From: Cupriavidus basilensis
Lineage (GTDB): Bacteria > Pseudomonadota > Gammaproteobacteria > Burkholderiales > Burkholderiaceae
Assembly (NCBI RefSeq): GCF_000832305.1
Contig: NZ_CP010537.1
Span: 2,914,001 to 2,978,000 of the forward strand
DNA length: 64,000 nucleotides
Direction: 5' to 3'
The notes under the pieces are model-generated. The model was not told the origin of the DNA and made no database searches. It worked only from the letters and a program-made list of their open reading frames with translations. This document shows, piece by piece, positions 17,479 to 26,842 of the stretch (its first letter is position 1; each line of letters opens with the position of its first letter). A program made the translations under genes and the position numbers.

Positions 17479-18552
17479 TCAGACCTTGAGCGTGCCGCGC
17501 TCAATCTGGTCGCGCTCGAGCGATTCGAACAGCGCCTTGAAGTTGCCTTCGCCAAAGCCTTCGTCGCCCTTGCGCTGGATGAACTCGAAGAACACCGGGC
17601 CGAGCGAAGCCTTGGAGAAGATCTGCAGCAGCAGGCGGGGCTTGCCGCCTTCGGTGGTGCCGTCGACCAGGATGCCGCGCGCCTTGAGCTGATCCACGGG
17701 CTGGCCGTGGCCGGGCAGGCGCGCTTCCAGGCCGTCGTAGTAATAGTCGTTGGGCGCCGTCATCAGGGGCACGCCGGCCATCTGCAGGCTGTCGATGACT
17801 TCGATCAGGTTGTCCGTCAGGAAGGCGATGTGCTGGATGCCTTCGCCATTGAAGGCCATCAGGAATTCCTCGATCTGGCCGCTGCCCTTGGACGATTCTT
17901 CGTTCAGCGGGATGCGGATCTTGCCATCCGGCGCGGTCATGGCCTTCGAGGTCAGGCCGGTGTATTCGCCCTGGATATCGAAATAGCGGATTTCGCGGAA
18001 GTTGAAGAGCTTTTCGTAGAAATTAGCCCAGTAAGCCATGCGTCCACGGTAGACGTTGTGCGTCAGGTGGTCGATCAGGCGCAGGCCGAGGCCCACCGGA
18101 TGACGGTCCACGCCATCGATGAATTCGAAGTCGATGTCGTAGATGGACTTGCCTTCTTCAAAGCGGTCGATCAGGTACAGCGGCGCGCCGCCGATGCCCT
18201 TGATCGCCGGCAGGCGCAGCTCCATCGGGCCGGTGGCGATTTCCACCGGCTGCGCGCCGAGTTCCAGCGCGCGGGCATAGGCCTTGTGCGAATCCTTGAC
18301 GCGGAACGCCATGCCGCAGGCGCTGGGGCCGTGCTCGGCGGCAAAGTAGGCAGCCGGGCTGTGCGGCTCGCGGTTGACGATGAAATTGATGTCGCCCTGG
18401 CGGTACAGCACCACGTCCTTGGAGCGGTGGCGCGCCACCAGCGTGAAGCCCATCTGCTCGAAGATCGGTTCCAGTAGGTTGGGAGTGGGCGAGGCGAATT
18501 CCACGAATTCGAAGCCCATCAACTGCATCGGGTTTTCAAACAGATCGGCCAT
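17479..18552 (-). CDS. hpd: 4-hydroxyphenylpyruvate dioxygenase
   Basis: Fe(II) dioxygenase converting 4-hydroxyphenylpyruvate to homogentisate. 357 residues, bacterial length. The three iron ligands are in place: His162 ([12 protein letters not shown]), His241 (GIQHIAF) and Glu323 ([10 protein letters not shown]). The C-terminal helix [17 protein letters not shown] that gates the active site is intact. It is the first gene of the hpd, permease, tyrB run and is divergent from an Lrp-type regulator 235 bp away. Homogentisate dioxygenase and later steps are not in the window. Confidence 0.95.
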   Translation of the reverse strand: MADLFENPMQLMGFEFVEFASPTPNLLEPIFEQMGFTLVARHRSKDVVLYRQGDINFIVNREPHSPAAYFAAEHGPSACGMAFRVKDSHKAYARALELGAQPVEIATGPMELRLPAIKGIGGAPLYLIDRFEEGKSIYDIDFEFIDGVDRHPVGLGLRLIDHLTHNVYRGRMAYWANFYEKLFNFREIRYFDIQGEYTGLTSKAMTAPDGKIRIPLNEESSKGSGQIEEFLMAFNGEGIQHIAFLTDNLIEVIDSLQMAGVPLMTAPNDYYYDGLEARLPGHGQPVDQLKARGILVDGTTEGGKPRLLLQIFSKASLGPVFFEFIQRKGDEGFGEGNFKALFESLERDQIERGTLKV

Positions 18553-18747
18553 GGTGTGTTCAACGAAAAGTTGGGGGACGAGAGAAATAATATTGCGGCT
18601 CCTGCGCGCCAGCGCATCAATGCGCAGTGCCAGGCACGTGCGGAACAGGCTCTCATTTACCCGTGCGCACTGCTAATCTGGCGTTCAGTGTATATTCCGG
18701 GCCGCAAAATAGGATTTCGTAATCCACGCAGGCAAACCCTAAATCAT

Positions 18748-18762
18748 GAGATAAAATTTCAC
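18748..18762. promoter_or_regulatory. Lrp-like operator between hpd and the Lrp-type regulator
   Basis: GAGATAAAATTTCAC is an imperfect AT-centred dyad resembling the 15-bp Lrp/AsnC consensus. It sits 26 bp upstream of the regulator start in the hpd-lrp divergent region. Assignment is by pattern only. Confidence 0.4.
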
Positions 18763-18787
18763 GATTCATGGTGAGTAGGAAACGAAA

Positions 18788-19261
18788 GTGCACAAAGATG
18801 AGCTAGACCGCATCGACCGGCGCCTGCTGGGAGCGTTGCAGGAAAATGGGCGCGCATCCAACCTGGAACTGGCCGACGCCATCCGCCTGTCGCCAGCCCA
18901 GACGCTGCGCCGCCACCGGCGCCTGGAAGAGCTTGGCGTGATCAAGCGCTACGAGGCCCGGCTGGACTCCGCTAGCCTGGGCTTCGGCGTGGTGGCCTTT
19001 ATCCATGTCACGATGGAGCGCGGCCATATCCGGGACCTGTCGAACTTCAAGGGGTTGGTCGCCGAGCTGGCGCAGATCCAGGAGTGCTTCTCCGTGACCG
19101 GCGATATCGACTATGTGCTCAAGGTGGTGGCGCGCGACCTGAAGTCGCTGTCGGACTTCCTGCTCGACACCCTGATGCGCATCCCGGGCGTGAGCGGCGT
19201 GAAATCCAGCGTCTGCCTGGACGAGATCAAGTGCACCAGCGCCATGCCGCTGGAGCCTTGA
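18788..19261 (+). CDS. Lrp/AsnC-family regulator, probably of tyrosine catabolism
   Basis: 157 residues from a GTG at 18788 (GTAGGAAACGAAA upstream). N-terminal HTH: LDRIDRRLLGALQENGRASN, then LSPAQTLRRHRRLEELGVIK. The C-terminal RAM/effector domain holds the ligand-loop region VTGDIDYVLKVVARDLKSLS. Divergent placement next to hpd strongly suggests it senses an aromatic amino acid and controls the hpd-permease-tyrB genes. Confidence 0.85.
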   Translation: MHKDELDRIDRRLLGALQENGRASNLELADAIRLSPAQTLRRHRRLEELGVIKRYEARLDSASLGFGVVAFIHVTMERGHIRDLSNFKGLVAELAQIQECFSVTGDIDYVLKVVARDLKSLSDFLLDTLMRIPGVSGVKSSVCLDEIKCTSAMPLEP

Positions 19262-19324
19262 GCCCGGACCCTCTGACTGCTGGCGTGCCGAGGCCGCGGG
19301 GTTCGGGGCCGGTTCAGCGCCCGT

Positions 19325-20599
19325 TCAGCGCTTGATCACGGACGGGCTGGATGGGCTGAAGAAATACGGCGCCACGGCAAGCGCCACGACCACGGCAGCC
19401 GTGAGAAAGATCGTCGAATAGGTCTTCGCCACCGGCCAGTGCCGGGCGTCGCCCATGCTGGCGATCATGCCGAATCCCCACGACGCCAGCGCCGAGCCCA
19501 GGAACACAAAGGTGTTGAGCACGCCAAGCCCGCGCCCGCGTGAAGACGGCGGCACCAGCCCGCGCCCCTGCGCCATGACCAGCGGATGCAGCATGCCGAT
19601 GGTCGACAGCAAGGCCATCAGCGCCACACCGCTGACGATGCCATGCGTGGGCCAGAGGCTCAGCGCAATGGCGCCCGACATCGCAAAGCAGGACCATCCC
19701 GCGATGGTGGTCTTGAGCGAGCTGCGCCGGACCAGCACGGGCAGGAAGAACGCCGTGAGGAACCCGCTCACGCTCAGCAGCGTAAGCGCGATGCCCCGCG
19801 AGCCGGAATTCAAGCCGTACACGCTGGCCAGGTAAGGGCCGCTCCATGCGTTGCGGAACGCCGTGCCGGCCGCCATGGCGACGCACATCGGGATCAGGGT
19901 CCACAAGGGGACGATGGCCAGCAGCTTGGCGCTTTGCGAGAGCATGGAGCCCAGCGGCACACCGCGCGCCTCGGCATGGCCATCATCGCGCACGAAGCGC
20001 CAGACACCGTAGCAGGCCACCACCATGCACAGCGCCGCGACGGACATCGCCACGCGCCAGCCGAGCAGATGCATGGCCCATCCGAGCGGCGCCGTGGCGC
20101 ACAGCGCGCCGATCATGCCGGTGGCATTGGACTGGCTGACAACCCGCGTGTAGTTTTTCTCGGACAGCTGCTCGGAAGCAAAATGCAGCAGCCCCATGAA
20201 GACCGGCGCGCAAGCCAGCCCCAGCCCGGCCTGCGCCAGCATGGCGACGGTACCGTTCGGCGCCAGCGAGAACACCACGGCGGACACCGCGCCAATGGCC
20301 AGCAGCAAGGACGTCGGCTTGCCCACACCATACCGGTCGAACGCAATCCCCACGGGAATCTGCGCAACCGCGAATGCCAGGAAGAAGGAGGAAGACAAGG
20401 TGCCGAAGCCCGCCGCCGACAGGCCGAAGTCGTGCTGGAGCTCCGGCGCCATCACCGCCAGGCAACTGCGATAGAACTGGCTCAGCGCGAACGCGAAGGT
20501 CAGCAGGACGATGCCCCGGCGCGCGCGCCGCGCCAGGGTCTCGGCGTCGGCCGCCGAGGTGAGCTCGCGATGATGCGCAGCGCTGGCCGGATTGTTCAA
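19325..20599 (-). CDS. Major facilitator superfamily transporter
   Basis: 12-helix MFS permease, 424 residues. The loop-2/3 signature region reads AQIPVGIAFDRYGVGKPTSL and helix 4 LAQAGLGLACAPVFMGLLHF. The central loop is around residue 205 and a mirrored second half follows. The start is a TTG at 20597-20599 preceded by GAAGAGA at 7 nt. Substrate unknown; neighbours give no clear hint. Convergent with the Lrp-type gene. Confidence 0.8.
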   Translation of the reverse strand: MNNPASAAHHRELTSAADAETLARRARRGIVLLTFAFALSQFYRSCLAVMAPELQHDFGLSAAGFGTLSSSFFLAFAVAQIPVGIAFDRYGVGKPTSLLLAIGAVSAVVFSLAPNGTVAMLAQAGLGLACAPVFMGLLHFASEQLSEKNYTRVVSQSNATGMIGALCATAPLGWAMHLLGWRVAMSVAALCMVVACYGVWRFVRDDGHAEARGVPLGSMLSQSAKLLAIVPLWTLIPMCVAMAAGTAFRNAWSGPYLASVYGLNSGSRGIALTLLSVSGFLTAFFLPVLVRRSSLKTTIAGWSCFAMSGAIALSLWPTHGIVSGVALMALLSTIGMLHPLVMAQGRGLVPPSSRGRGLGVLNTFVFLGSALASWGFGMIASMGDARHWPVAKTYSTIFLTAAVVVALAVAPYFFSPSSPSVIKR

Positions 20600-20717
20600 C
20601 TTGATGTCTCTTCTCGTGGTAAGGCTGCCTTTTACCAGGCTTGTCCCGCAACTTGCCGGAGCATTCGGGATGCAGGACCGGTATTCTACGCCCGCTCCCG
20701 CTGGCCTGCTCCCCGCG

Positions 20718-21047
20718 CTATGCCCCGGCAGTGAACATCGCGAATGAGGCGATGATCGCGATCAGAAGGATGGGGAACGCCCAATACTGCATGGGAATCC
20801 AGAACAGCGTATGGCGCTTGCGCAATTCCACGGATTCCTGCGTGTTGGGATCGACCAGGATGCGCCCAGGACGCGAATTGAGGCGCTTGCCGAGATAGAA
20901 GACTGCCGCGGCCGACAGGATCAGCGATAGCACGATGGTCGCGATGTTGGAGAGATTCACCAGCGCGCCTAGCAGGCTCATGACGAGCAGGACGGCAAGG
21001 GGCAAGATGACAACCAGAAAACCTAAACCTTGCCAGATCAGAAACAT
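20718..21047 (-). CDS. Small membrane protein of unknown function
   Basis: 109 residues with three hydrophobic helices (about 5-28, 33-50, 86-106). A cytosolic loop between helices 2 and 3 carries RPGRILVDPNTQESVELRKR. ATG 21045-21047, with GGGAG-type RBS (ccgggagttttcc on the coding strand). The family is not recognised; the composition is that of small conserved membrane proteins in Burkholderiales. Confidence 0.65.
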   Translation of the reverse strand: MFLIWQGLGFLVVILPLAVLLVMSLLGALVNLSNIATIVLSLILSAAAVFYLGKRLNSRPGRILVDPNTQESVELRKRHTLFWIPMQYWAFPILLIAIIASFAMFTAGA

Positions 21048-21320
21048 GGAAAACTCCCGGGTATGGATATCAAGCGGATAAAAAGACGAATGCCCCGGAT
21101 CCGGGGCATTGACGACGAATTATATCCATGCGACGGATAAATCACAAACGAGAATCGCCGGCCGTCTCCTCGTTATGTCGGACCGGGGCTGGTCACAACG
21201 CCCTGGAACTCGACTTCCGCCTTCGAAGCCTCGCGGCAATGGGGCAATGCGGAGGATTGCAAGGACGCGGCACCCCGCGCCAAAACCCCGGCATCGGCAG
21301 CGGCCAGCGCAAGCTAGCTT

Positions 21321-23918
21321 TCAGCGCGCGGCGACGCCTCTTTCGATGTAGCGCGCCAACGCATCGGCGCTCACACCGCTATACGGCCTGGCGCGCGCCT
21401 TCATGCGCATGTCGCAATTGCCGGCCTTGGCGGCGCCTTGCATGACATGGCTGACCGCACCCGCCATTTCCGGGCTGATGGCCTTGGCGGCATTGCCCAG
21501 CTGCCATGACAGCACATCCGCCACGGCCATGCCGCAGCGTTGCGGGTCGCGGTATAGCGCGGCGTCGCGCTCCAGCAGCATCTTTACCTTGGCTTGCTGG
21601 CCTAGCTGCATCATGATCACCAGCGGCAGCGCGTCGTTCTGGTCCACGCCGTTGATGCGCATGCCGCCGTCGCTGCGGTCGGTCTGGTCGGCCCCCGCCT
21701 TCAGCCACGCCAGGTACAGGTCATCCGGCAGCCATGGCGCGCTCAGCGGCGCGATCGCGTTGTCCTTCATGCCCTGCGCGCTGTTCTGGTAGCTGAGGCT
21801 GACGCCGGCCGCAACCATCCGCTCGGCCGTGGCGCGCGCGCTGGCGCGCAGGCCGTCCCACGCGGGGCTGTCCTTGCTGGCTCGCGCGCGTGCCTCCAGG
21901 TAGCTCCACGCGCGCAGCAGGGCCGACAGGGGCTCGCTGGTCAGCGGCGCCGCCGGCTTGCGCGAGGCCTGCACCAGCCGGTCTACCAGCGCGGGCTGCA
22001 AATAGGAGGCCGAGAGGCGCAGCGCCTCGTCCAGGCCGTTGCGCGCCACAGCGTCCTTGCCGCCATAGCCGCCCACCGAAGCGTCCGCGCCACGATCGAG
22101 CACAAAGGCCACGCGCTCCGGGATGGCGAGGGCTGCGCCCGGCTTCAACTCGCCGTCCGACTCGCGCAGCGCTTCCAGCAAGGGCGTTTCCCACATGGGG
22201 CTGTTGCCGTAGTACATGCGGATGTAGGCCGCGTTGATGTCGGCACCCTTGGCCAGCAGCTGATCCGCAAACCAGCGCGTGCGCAAGTTGCTGATGGCGG
22301 CGTGCAGCACGGTGCGGCCTTTCTTGTCATGCGTGTTCGGATCCGCGCCGTGGGACAGCAGGTATTCCAGCGTGGCGCGATCGTCCCCATAGTAGGACGT
22401 GCGCGTGATCAGCAAAGGCGTGCCGTTGATGTCGGGCGCCTCCAGCGAGGCGCCCGCCGCCAGCAGGATGTCCGCGATGGCGTAGCGCTGCGCCAGGGGC
22501 CGCTGGTCGCGTCCGTCCGGCATGGCCGAAGCCATCAAGGCCGGGCCCCGGTTCGGCCCGTTCACCTTGACGCCGCCGGCCAGCAAGGCGCGCACGATCG
22601 CTTCCTGCTGGTAGTACACCGCCACGCTCAGCGCGGATACGCCATGCTCGTTGACCCCGTTCGGATCCTGGCCGCGCGCCAGTTGCAGGCGCACCGCCTG
22701 CAGGTCGCCGGCCTTGATCGCCGGGAAGATCTCCAGGCGCGGCCGGCAGGTGGCCGCGCTCAGTTGCGTCTCGTCCAGCGCGGTGCTGATGCGGGCCGCC
22801 ACATTGGACGGGATGGCGTTGTTGGACACCAGCCGCAGGCTGCAGTACTGGCGGTAGTCCTCGCGCGCCAGCGCCAGGTAATAGTCGCGCTTTTCCGGGT
22901 TGCGCTCGCGCTCGCGCTGCTGCCAGCGCGCGTCCGCGCGGTTCAGGTAGGCGGCGATGCGCGACGGGTCCCGGCGCAGCACCTCGCCCAGGATCAGGTC
23001 GGCCTGGGCGGCATCGCCGGTCTCGGCCAGCCAGAATCCGTAGTCGTTCAGTGCGACCAGCGTGTCGGGGTATTCGCCCTTGGGATCGATCTCGCGATAA
23101 TCCTGCGCCAAAACGAAGGTGCGCAACTGCGCCAGCGCGCGGGCGAATTCCGTGGTCTTCAAGCGGGGGATGGCGCGCGCTGCCTGGTGCAGCGCCCGGA
23201 AGGCAGCCAGTGTGTCGACCGGCGGGCGCTGCACGAAGCGCAAGTCGGCCGGCATGGCCGTCAGGCGGCTGGGATAGCTCACCAAGGCTTTGCGCAGCGT
23301 GGCCATGGCCTGTGCCTGGCGCGCCGCGTCCCAGGGCCGCGTGCTGGTCACCGTCGCGGTGCCGGCGTCGGCGCGCACCGTGATGGCTTCGCCGGCTGTG
23401 TCCACCAGGTAGCCGTTGACCTGCTTGCCGTCGACATCGTTGTAGGTATAGGCCACCCAGTAAAAGGTCTCGTCGCCCCTGGGCGTGGTGACGGACACGT
23501 TTTCCTCGTGCGCCGGCCGCCAGGTGCCGGGGTCGATCACCAGCGGCGCAGAGCGAAACGCCAGCCTGGACGTGCTGCCTTCGCGCACGTAGCGGTAGAA
23601 GAACAAGCGGTTTTCGACCTGGCCGACCAGCAGCGCATCGCGCGCGTTCTCTGTGCCCCACACGCGCCGCTCAGGCGCGTTCAGGGCATAGCGGCTAAGG
23701 CGCATGGCGTCGATCACCGCGCCGATATCGTAGGCCAGCGCGTGGCGCGGCGTGCCGGCGAGGCAGGCTAGTGCCAGCGCCGCGGCGCCGAGCAAGCGGA
23801 AGATGCGGGGGAAGCGAGGGAAGCGAGGGAAGCGAGGGAAGCGAGGGAAGCGAGGGAAGCGGGGAACGAAGGAAACGTGGAGAGCTTGAGATTGAGCCGT
23901 GGCAGGAATGCGCAACAT
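21321..23918 (-). CDS. Large exported ankyrin-repeat protein
   Basis: 865 residues. A positively charged RFPRFP run precedes a hydrophobic signal (LLGAAALALACLAGTPRHALA, to about 62). Residues about 65-390 are a non-repeat region ending in a TPR-like segment (FWLAETGDAAQADLILGEVL). Ankyrin repeats follow: FPAIKAGDLQAVRLQLARGQ, GVSALSVAVYYQQEAIVRAL, LEYLLSHGADPNTHDKKGRT and VLHAAISNLRTRWFADQLLA with KGADIN. They continue to about 800. Ankyrin domains mediate protein binding; an exported one in a proteobacterium may act in the periplasm. No effector-secretion gene is adjacent. Function unknown. Confidence 0.78.
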   Translation of the reverse strand: MLRIPATAQSQALHVSFVPRFPRFPRFPRFPRFPRFPRIFRLLGAAALALACLAGTPRHALAYDIGAVIDAMRLSRYALNAPERRVWGTENARDALLVGQVENRLFFYRYVREGSTSRLAFRSAPLVIDPGTWRPAHEENVSVTTPRGDETFYWVAYTYNDVDGKQVNGYLVDTAGEAITVRADAGTATVTSTRPWDAARQAQAMATLRKALVSYPSRLTAMPADLRFVQRPPVDTLAAFRALHQAARAIPRLKTTEFARALAQLRTFVLAQDYREIDPKGEYPDTLVALNDYGFWLAETGDAAQADLILGEVLRRDPSRIAAYLNRADARWQQRERERNPEKRDYYLALAREDYRQYCSLRLVSNNAIPSNVAARISTALDETQLSAATCRPRLEIFPAIKAGDLQAVRLQLARGQDPNGVNEHGVSALSVAVYYQQEAIVRALLAGGVKVNGPNRGPALMASAMPDGRDQRPLAQRYAIADILLAAGASLEAPDINGTPLLITRTSYYGDDRATLEYLLSHGADPNTHDKKGRTVLHAAISNLRTRWFADQLLAKGADINAAYIRMYYGNSPMWETPLLEALRESDGELKPGAALAIPERVAFVLDRGADASVGGYGGKDAVARNGLDEALRLSASYLQPALVDRLVQASRKPAAPLTSEPLSALLRAWSYLEARARASKDSPAWDGLRASARATAERMVAAGVSLSYQNSAQGMKDNAIAPLSAPWLPDDLYLAWLKAGADQTDRSDGGMRINGVDQNDALPLVIMMQLGQQAKVKMLLERDAALYRDPQRCGMAVADVLSWQLGNAAKAISPEMAGAVSHVMQGAAKAGNCDMRMKARARPYSGVSADALARYIERGVAAR
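23809..23862 (-). repeat. 9-bp tandem repeat encoding (RFP)n in the ankyrin protein
   Basis: Six head-to-tail units of gggaagcga (last unit gggaagcgg) encode the RFPRFPRFP stretch just ahead of the hydrophobic signal. Being in frame, copy-number change would lengthen or shorten the charged N-region of the signal peptide. Confidence 0.9.
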
Positions 23919-24099
23919 CCGGGACCGGGAAGAGTGACGGGCGGCCCGATGATACTCCGGTCACCCGTCAATGCCACGATTAATCCACTTTTCATCCGCT
24001 TTTCATCCACTTTTGATGCAGTATTCCGTATCGGCAGGCAGGCCGCCAGCAGCCAGCGCCCCGCCCGGTCAGCGGCGGCAGCGCCGGCAACGAGGCCGC

Positions 24100-24522
24100 T
24101 CAGTAATGGCGCACAGGTGTATCCGCCTTCTGGTGCGCGTCCGCGTCGAGCGACTTTTCCGCATCGTCCCCCGAGAGTCCCTTGTAGTACAGGTGCACCC
24201 CGATCGCCAGCGAGTCGTGGCGGATTTCCTGGAACGCTTTCCATGCCTTGGCGGGGTCCTTGAAGACCAGGTAGTGCGCTTCCTGCGAGACCAGCGTGGC
24301 CACCTCGTGCAGGCCGTGGCCGTGCAGCGTGCTGACCAGCGTGTCGAGGCTTTGGTGCGTGCGCGCGTCGGTGCGCGGGTACAGCATGTGCAGCACGGCC
24401 ACGCGCTGGTCGGCTACCAGCGCCGACAAGGCGACGACGATCTCCTGGTGGTTGAGCGCGGTAACGACGCTGTCGGCGGCGCCTTGTTGCTTCGGGAACA
24501 GTGCTTCGATCGTGGAGCTCAT
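24100..24522 (-). CDS. Hypothetical protein, 140 residues
   Basis: The ATG at 24520-24522 has a strong ribosome site (AGGAAAGGAAG, about 8 nt upstream), which decides the start over a longer frame. A soluble, helical and His-rich sequence: QGAADSVVTALNHQEIVVAL, RVAVLHMLYPRTDARTHQSL, AWKAFQEIRHDSLAIGVHLY. No signal peptide or membrane segment. Family not recognised. It is separated from the next upstream gene by more than 500 bp and appears monocistronic. Confidence 0.65.
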   Translation of the reverse strand: MSSTIEALFPKQQGAADSVVTALNHQEIVVALSALVADQRVAVLHMLYPRTDARTHQSLDTLVSTLHGHGLHEVATLVSQEAHYLVFKDPAKAWKAFQEIRHDSLAIGVHLYYKGLSGDDAEKSLDADAHQKADTPVRHY

Positions 24523-25064
24523 GGGTTCACTTCCTTTCCTGCTGACTTGGGTGAAGGCGCACCGGGGGTGCGCCCGGGCACGAGGCCCCGCCAACGGCAT
24601 GAAATCCTGCTTGCCGCTGACAGAGCGCGACATGATCACTGGACACCCTCGGGTTAACGCCGCGCCCGGGGTTCTCGCCGACATCCAGTGCGGCATGGCG
24701 ATGCACGAATTTACTCCTGTCCGGTGATTAGGGGAAACCCTGAGATACACCGATACACTTTCCCGCACGCCAGACAATGCCGCCGGGCCCGCGCCAGCAC
24801 TGGACGAGGCGCCTGCGTTTCTACTGGCGCAATGCATCAATCCGGATTCCGCAACGCCCTGCGATCACGCCGTGGCGTCGAATGCCTCGTGATAGCGCAG
24901 GGCGCAGGCGCGCCCGGCACGACCCCTGAATCGTTAGCACCGCTGCCAAGCTCAACCGCTGGCAGCGCGAGACGCTCCCGCCAACCAATATCCTCCGGCG
25001 ATCGTTCACGCAATGGATACAGGCCGCGGTCGCGGCCTGTTTGAAGCACCGCAGCCTGGCTATG
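24523..25064. other. Intergenic region (about 540 bp)
   Basis: No gene with convincing codon pattern. It holds the leader of the 140-residue gene and, at its right end, a perfect hairpin just past the lipoprotein gene stop (25019-25040). Confidence 0.5.
25019..25040 (-). terminator. Hairpin downstream of the lipoprotein operon
   Basis: ACAGGCCGCG-GT-CGCGGCCTGT has perfect 10-bp arms, 25 bp beyond the stop of the lipoprotein gene. No U-tract follows on the minus strand, so intrinsic termination is only a candidate function. Confidence 0.45.
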
Positions 25065-25679
25065 TTATGGCTTTGCGAGTGCGGACTGGAAGGCAGGATC
25101 CACCAACAAAACGCCCACCAGCTTGCGGTAGAGCGCCTCGTACTGCCCAGCTGCCTGCGGGATGGCAACCGCGCCGACGAAGGGCGAGTCCCACGTGGCA
25201 TTGACATCGAGCTGCTTGTCGTAGCACACGTTGCCGGCGCGGGTCACGACAAAACGGGCTCCGAGCGATGCTGTTCCCTGGCCAATTGGCGCATCTACCT
25301 GGCTGTCCGATAAAACACCGGTCACTACGGCATCCGCGCCAGGATCCAGCAAGCCGGCAGAAGCCAGTTCCACCCGCAACGTTTGCCGTAAATACTGCGC
25401 AAAGGAATCCTCGACAGGCGAACGCAGCTTATTGCTCCGGATGCTGACGCCCTGGTCCAGCCCCGCACCCTTTGCCGGGTCTGGTGTAAAACGGCCGACC
25501 TCCACGGGCGCCAGGCCGGCCCCACGGAGCTTTGCCGCGTTCTCGATCGTCGCCTTCGGCTGACCCATGCGCATCTCCGCGCAACCCGCCAGCTGCAGCA
25601 GCCCTGCCATGCAAATCAGCAGGGCTGCCAAGCGGCAGGCACGCCCGCGAACGCCAGCATCAATGGAAGGATGCGTCAT
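25065..25679 (-). CDS. Putative lipoprotein, 204 residues
   Basis: Signal peptide with lipobox LAGC (Cys33), then a region (PKATIENAAKLRGAGLAPVE) and a beta-rich body (LRVELASAGLLDPGADAVVT, GARFVVTRAGNVCYDKQLDV). The pattern resembles periplasmic lipoproteins of the GNA1162/CsgG-like helper type, but I cannot name the family. Its start lies inside the end of the preceding lipoprotein gene (20 bp overlap), so the two form one translational unit and probably one complex. Confidence 0.7.
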   Translation of the reverse strand: MTHPSIDAGVRGRACRLAALLICMAGLLQLAGCAEMRMGQPKATIENAAKLRGAGLAPVEVGRFTPDPAKGAGLDQGVSIRSNKLRSPVEDSFAQYLRQTLRVELASAGLLDPGADAVVTGVLSDSQVDAPIGQGTASLGARFVVTRAGNVCYDKQLDVNATWDSPFVGAVAIPQAAGQYEALYRKLVGVLLVDPAFQSALAKP

Positions 25680-26316
25680 CGGACAGGTCCTTCAAGGCAT
25701 TGCTCAGCACATCGCGCGTCATCTTCTGAGCCGCTACTGCCATGCTCTCGGACTTCACGGCACCGGCAGGGGGGCTGGCATTGCCCAGCGTCGTATGGAT
25801 GGCGTGGCGCGCCGTCTTCACGATGGGGGTGGATTGCCCGGCCGGAAGATAGCTGACGGTACAGATATAGCCATCCGTAACGGCACTGCCCGCCAGGCCA
25901 AAGGTGAGTCCCGTCACGAAGCCCTTGCTCGCCGCGTCCGTGGTCAAGGGAACATTATTGAGTGTCACGCTGAGCAGGGAAGCACCCGGCACCGGCTCTG
26001 TTGCAACAGTGGAAAACAGGCCGCTCTCCTTAACCTGCTTGGCCACATCTTCCTTCAAGAAACTCGTGACCCGTGCATTGGGCGCGCCCTTTGTCTGGAA
26101 CTCGAACACGAGTTGCACTTGCTTTGGCTGATCCGGCTTTTTCATGCTGGCTACGGGGACCTCCTTGGTCGCGGTATCCACATAGGTGCTGGCACATCCG
26201 GTCAGCAGCGCGGCGCCGCTGACCAACAAGGCTAGCGAGAGCTGACGAATGAAAGAACGACCCGAATTACCTGAATTACCCGAATTACCCGAATGATTTC
26301 TGTTCTTGTATTGCAT
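25660..26316 (-). CDS. Putative lipoprotein, 218 residues, with NSG repeat ahead of signal
   Basis: Lipoprotein with LTGC lipobox (Cys41). The N-region before the hydrophobic core is MQYKNRNHSGNSGNSGNSGR, encoded by a 9-bp tandem repeat. The mature body includes QVQLVFEFQTKGAPNARVTS and a glycine-rich hydrophobic part (KGFVTGLTFGLAGSAVTDGY) suggesting membrane or barrel interaction. ATG 26314-26316. Upstream partner of the overlapping lipoprotein gene. Family not recognised. Confidence 0.7.
   Translation of the reverse strand: MQYKNRNHSGNSGNSGNSGRSFIRQLSLALLVSGAALLTGCASTYVDTATKEVPVASMKKPDQPKQVQLVFEFQTKGAPNARVTSFLKEDVAKQVKESGLFSTVATEPVPGASLLSVTLNNVPLTTDAASKGFVTGLTFGLAGSAVTDGYICTVSYLPAGQSTPIVKTARHAIHTTLGNASPPAGAVKSESMAVAAQKMTRDVLSNALKDLSDDASFH
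26261..26296 (-). repeat. 9-bp tandem repeat encoding NSG units
   Basis: Four 9-bp units (cccgaatta, cctgaatta, cccgaatta, cccgaatga on the plus strand) encode NSGNSGNSG at residues about 8-19 of the lipoprotein, again just before the signal core. Confidence 0.9.
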
Positions 26317-26842
26317 GACTCTTCTTCTGTTTATTGGGTTTTATCCGTCAGGCTACGGGTGACCGAGATGCCCGCCAGCCAAAGGATAGCTACCACAAAG
26401 TGGCGGCATTCATAGTAACGGACAGGTAAAGCGGAGATAGACCCTACCGAGGGAGGGGGCGCGTAGCAAACAGGGTGCCGCGCACAGACGAACGAAATGA
26501 TCGCATCAACGTCAGTACTGGGAATCTGACGGATGCGCCGATTGCCTTCAAGCTAGTGCAGCCAAGTCCCGCACCGGTCGCCGCGATTTCGGCCAACGCG
26601 GCCCCGGGGATCGCCAGGCAGCATCGGCCATTGCCTGGCTCCGTTTTCCGCGCCGGGCTTCGCGCCGAACGCGCCGAGGAAGATCACCAGCGATAAGGCG
26701 GAAACTGTCGGCTTACCGAGCTTGATTCGATAGGACATGGATGCGTGTTCGATGCGTTACAGTGCGCGGCCAATGTCGACAGCGCGTGGCCCAATGCAAT
26801 GCGCCAGCCAATGGATCAGGCGTTCGGGCGGGCGCTTTTGTT
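26317..26842. other. Intergenic region (about 525 bp)
   Basis: Separates the APS kinase end from the lipoprotein start. A possible 61-codon ORF on the minus strand (26553-26738, MSYRIKLGKPTVSALSLVIF start) looks like a truncated exported protein but lacks a ribosome site; I do not call it. No other gene or clear terminator seen. Confidence 0.4.

Noticed and set aside
26553..26738. 61-residue exported peptide
   Set aside because: Hydrophobic start but no ribosome site and quickly degenerates; mentioned only in the intergenic note.
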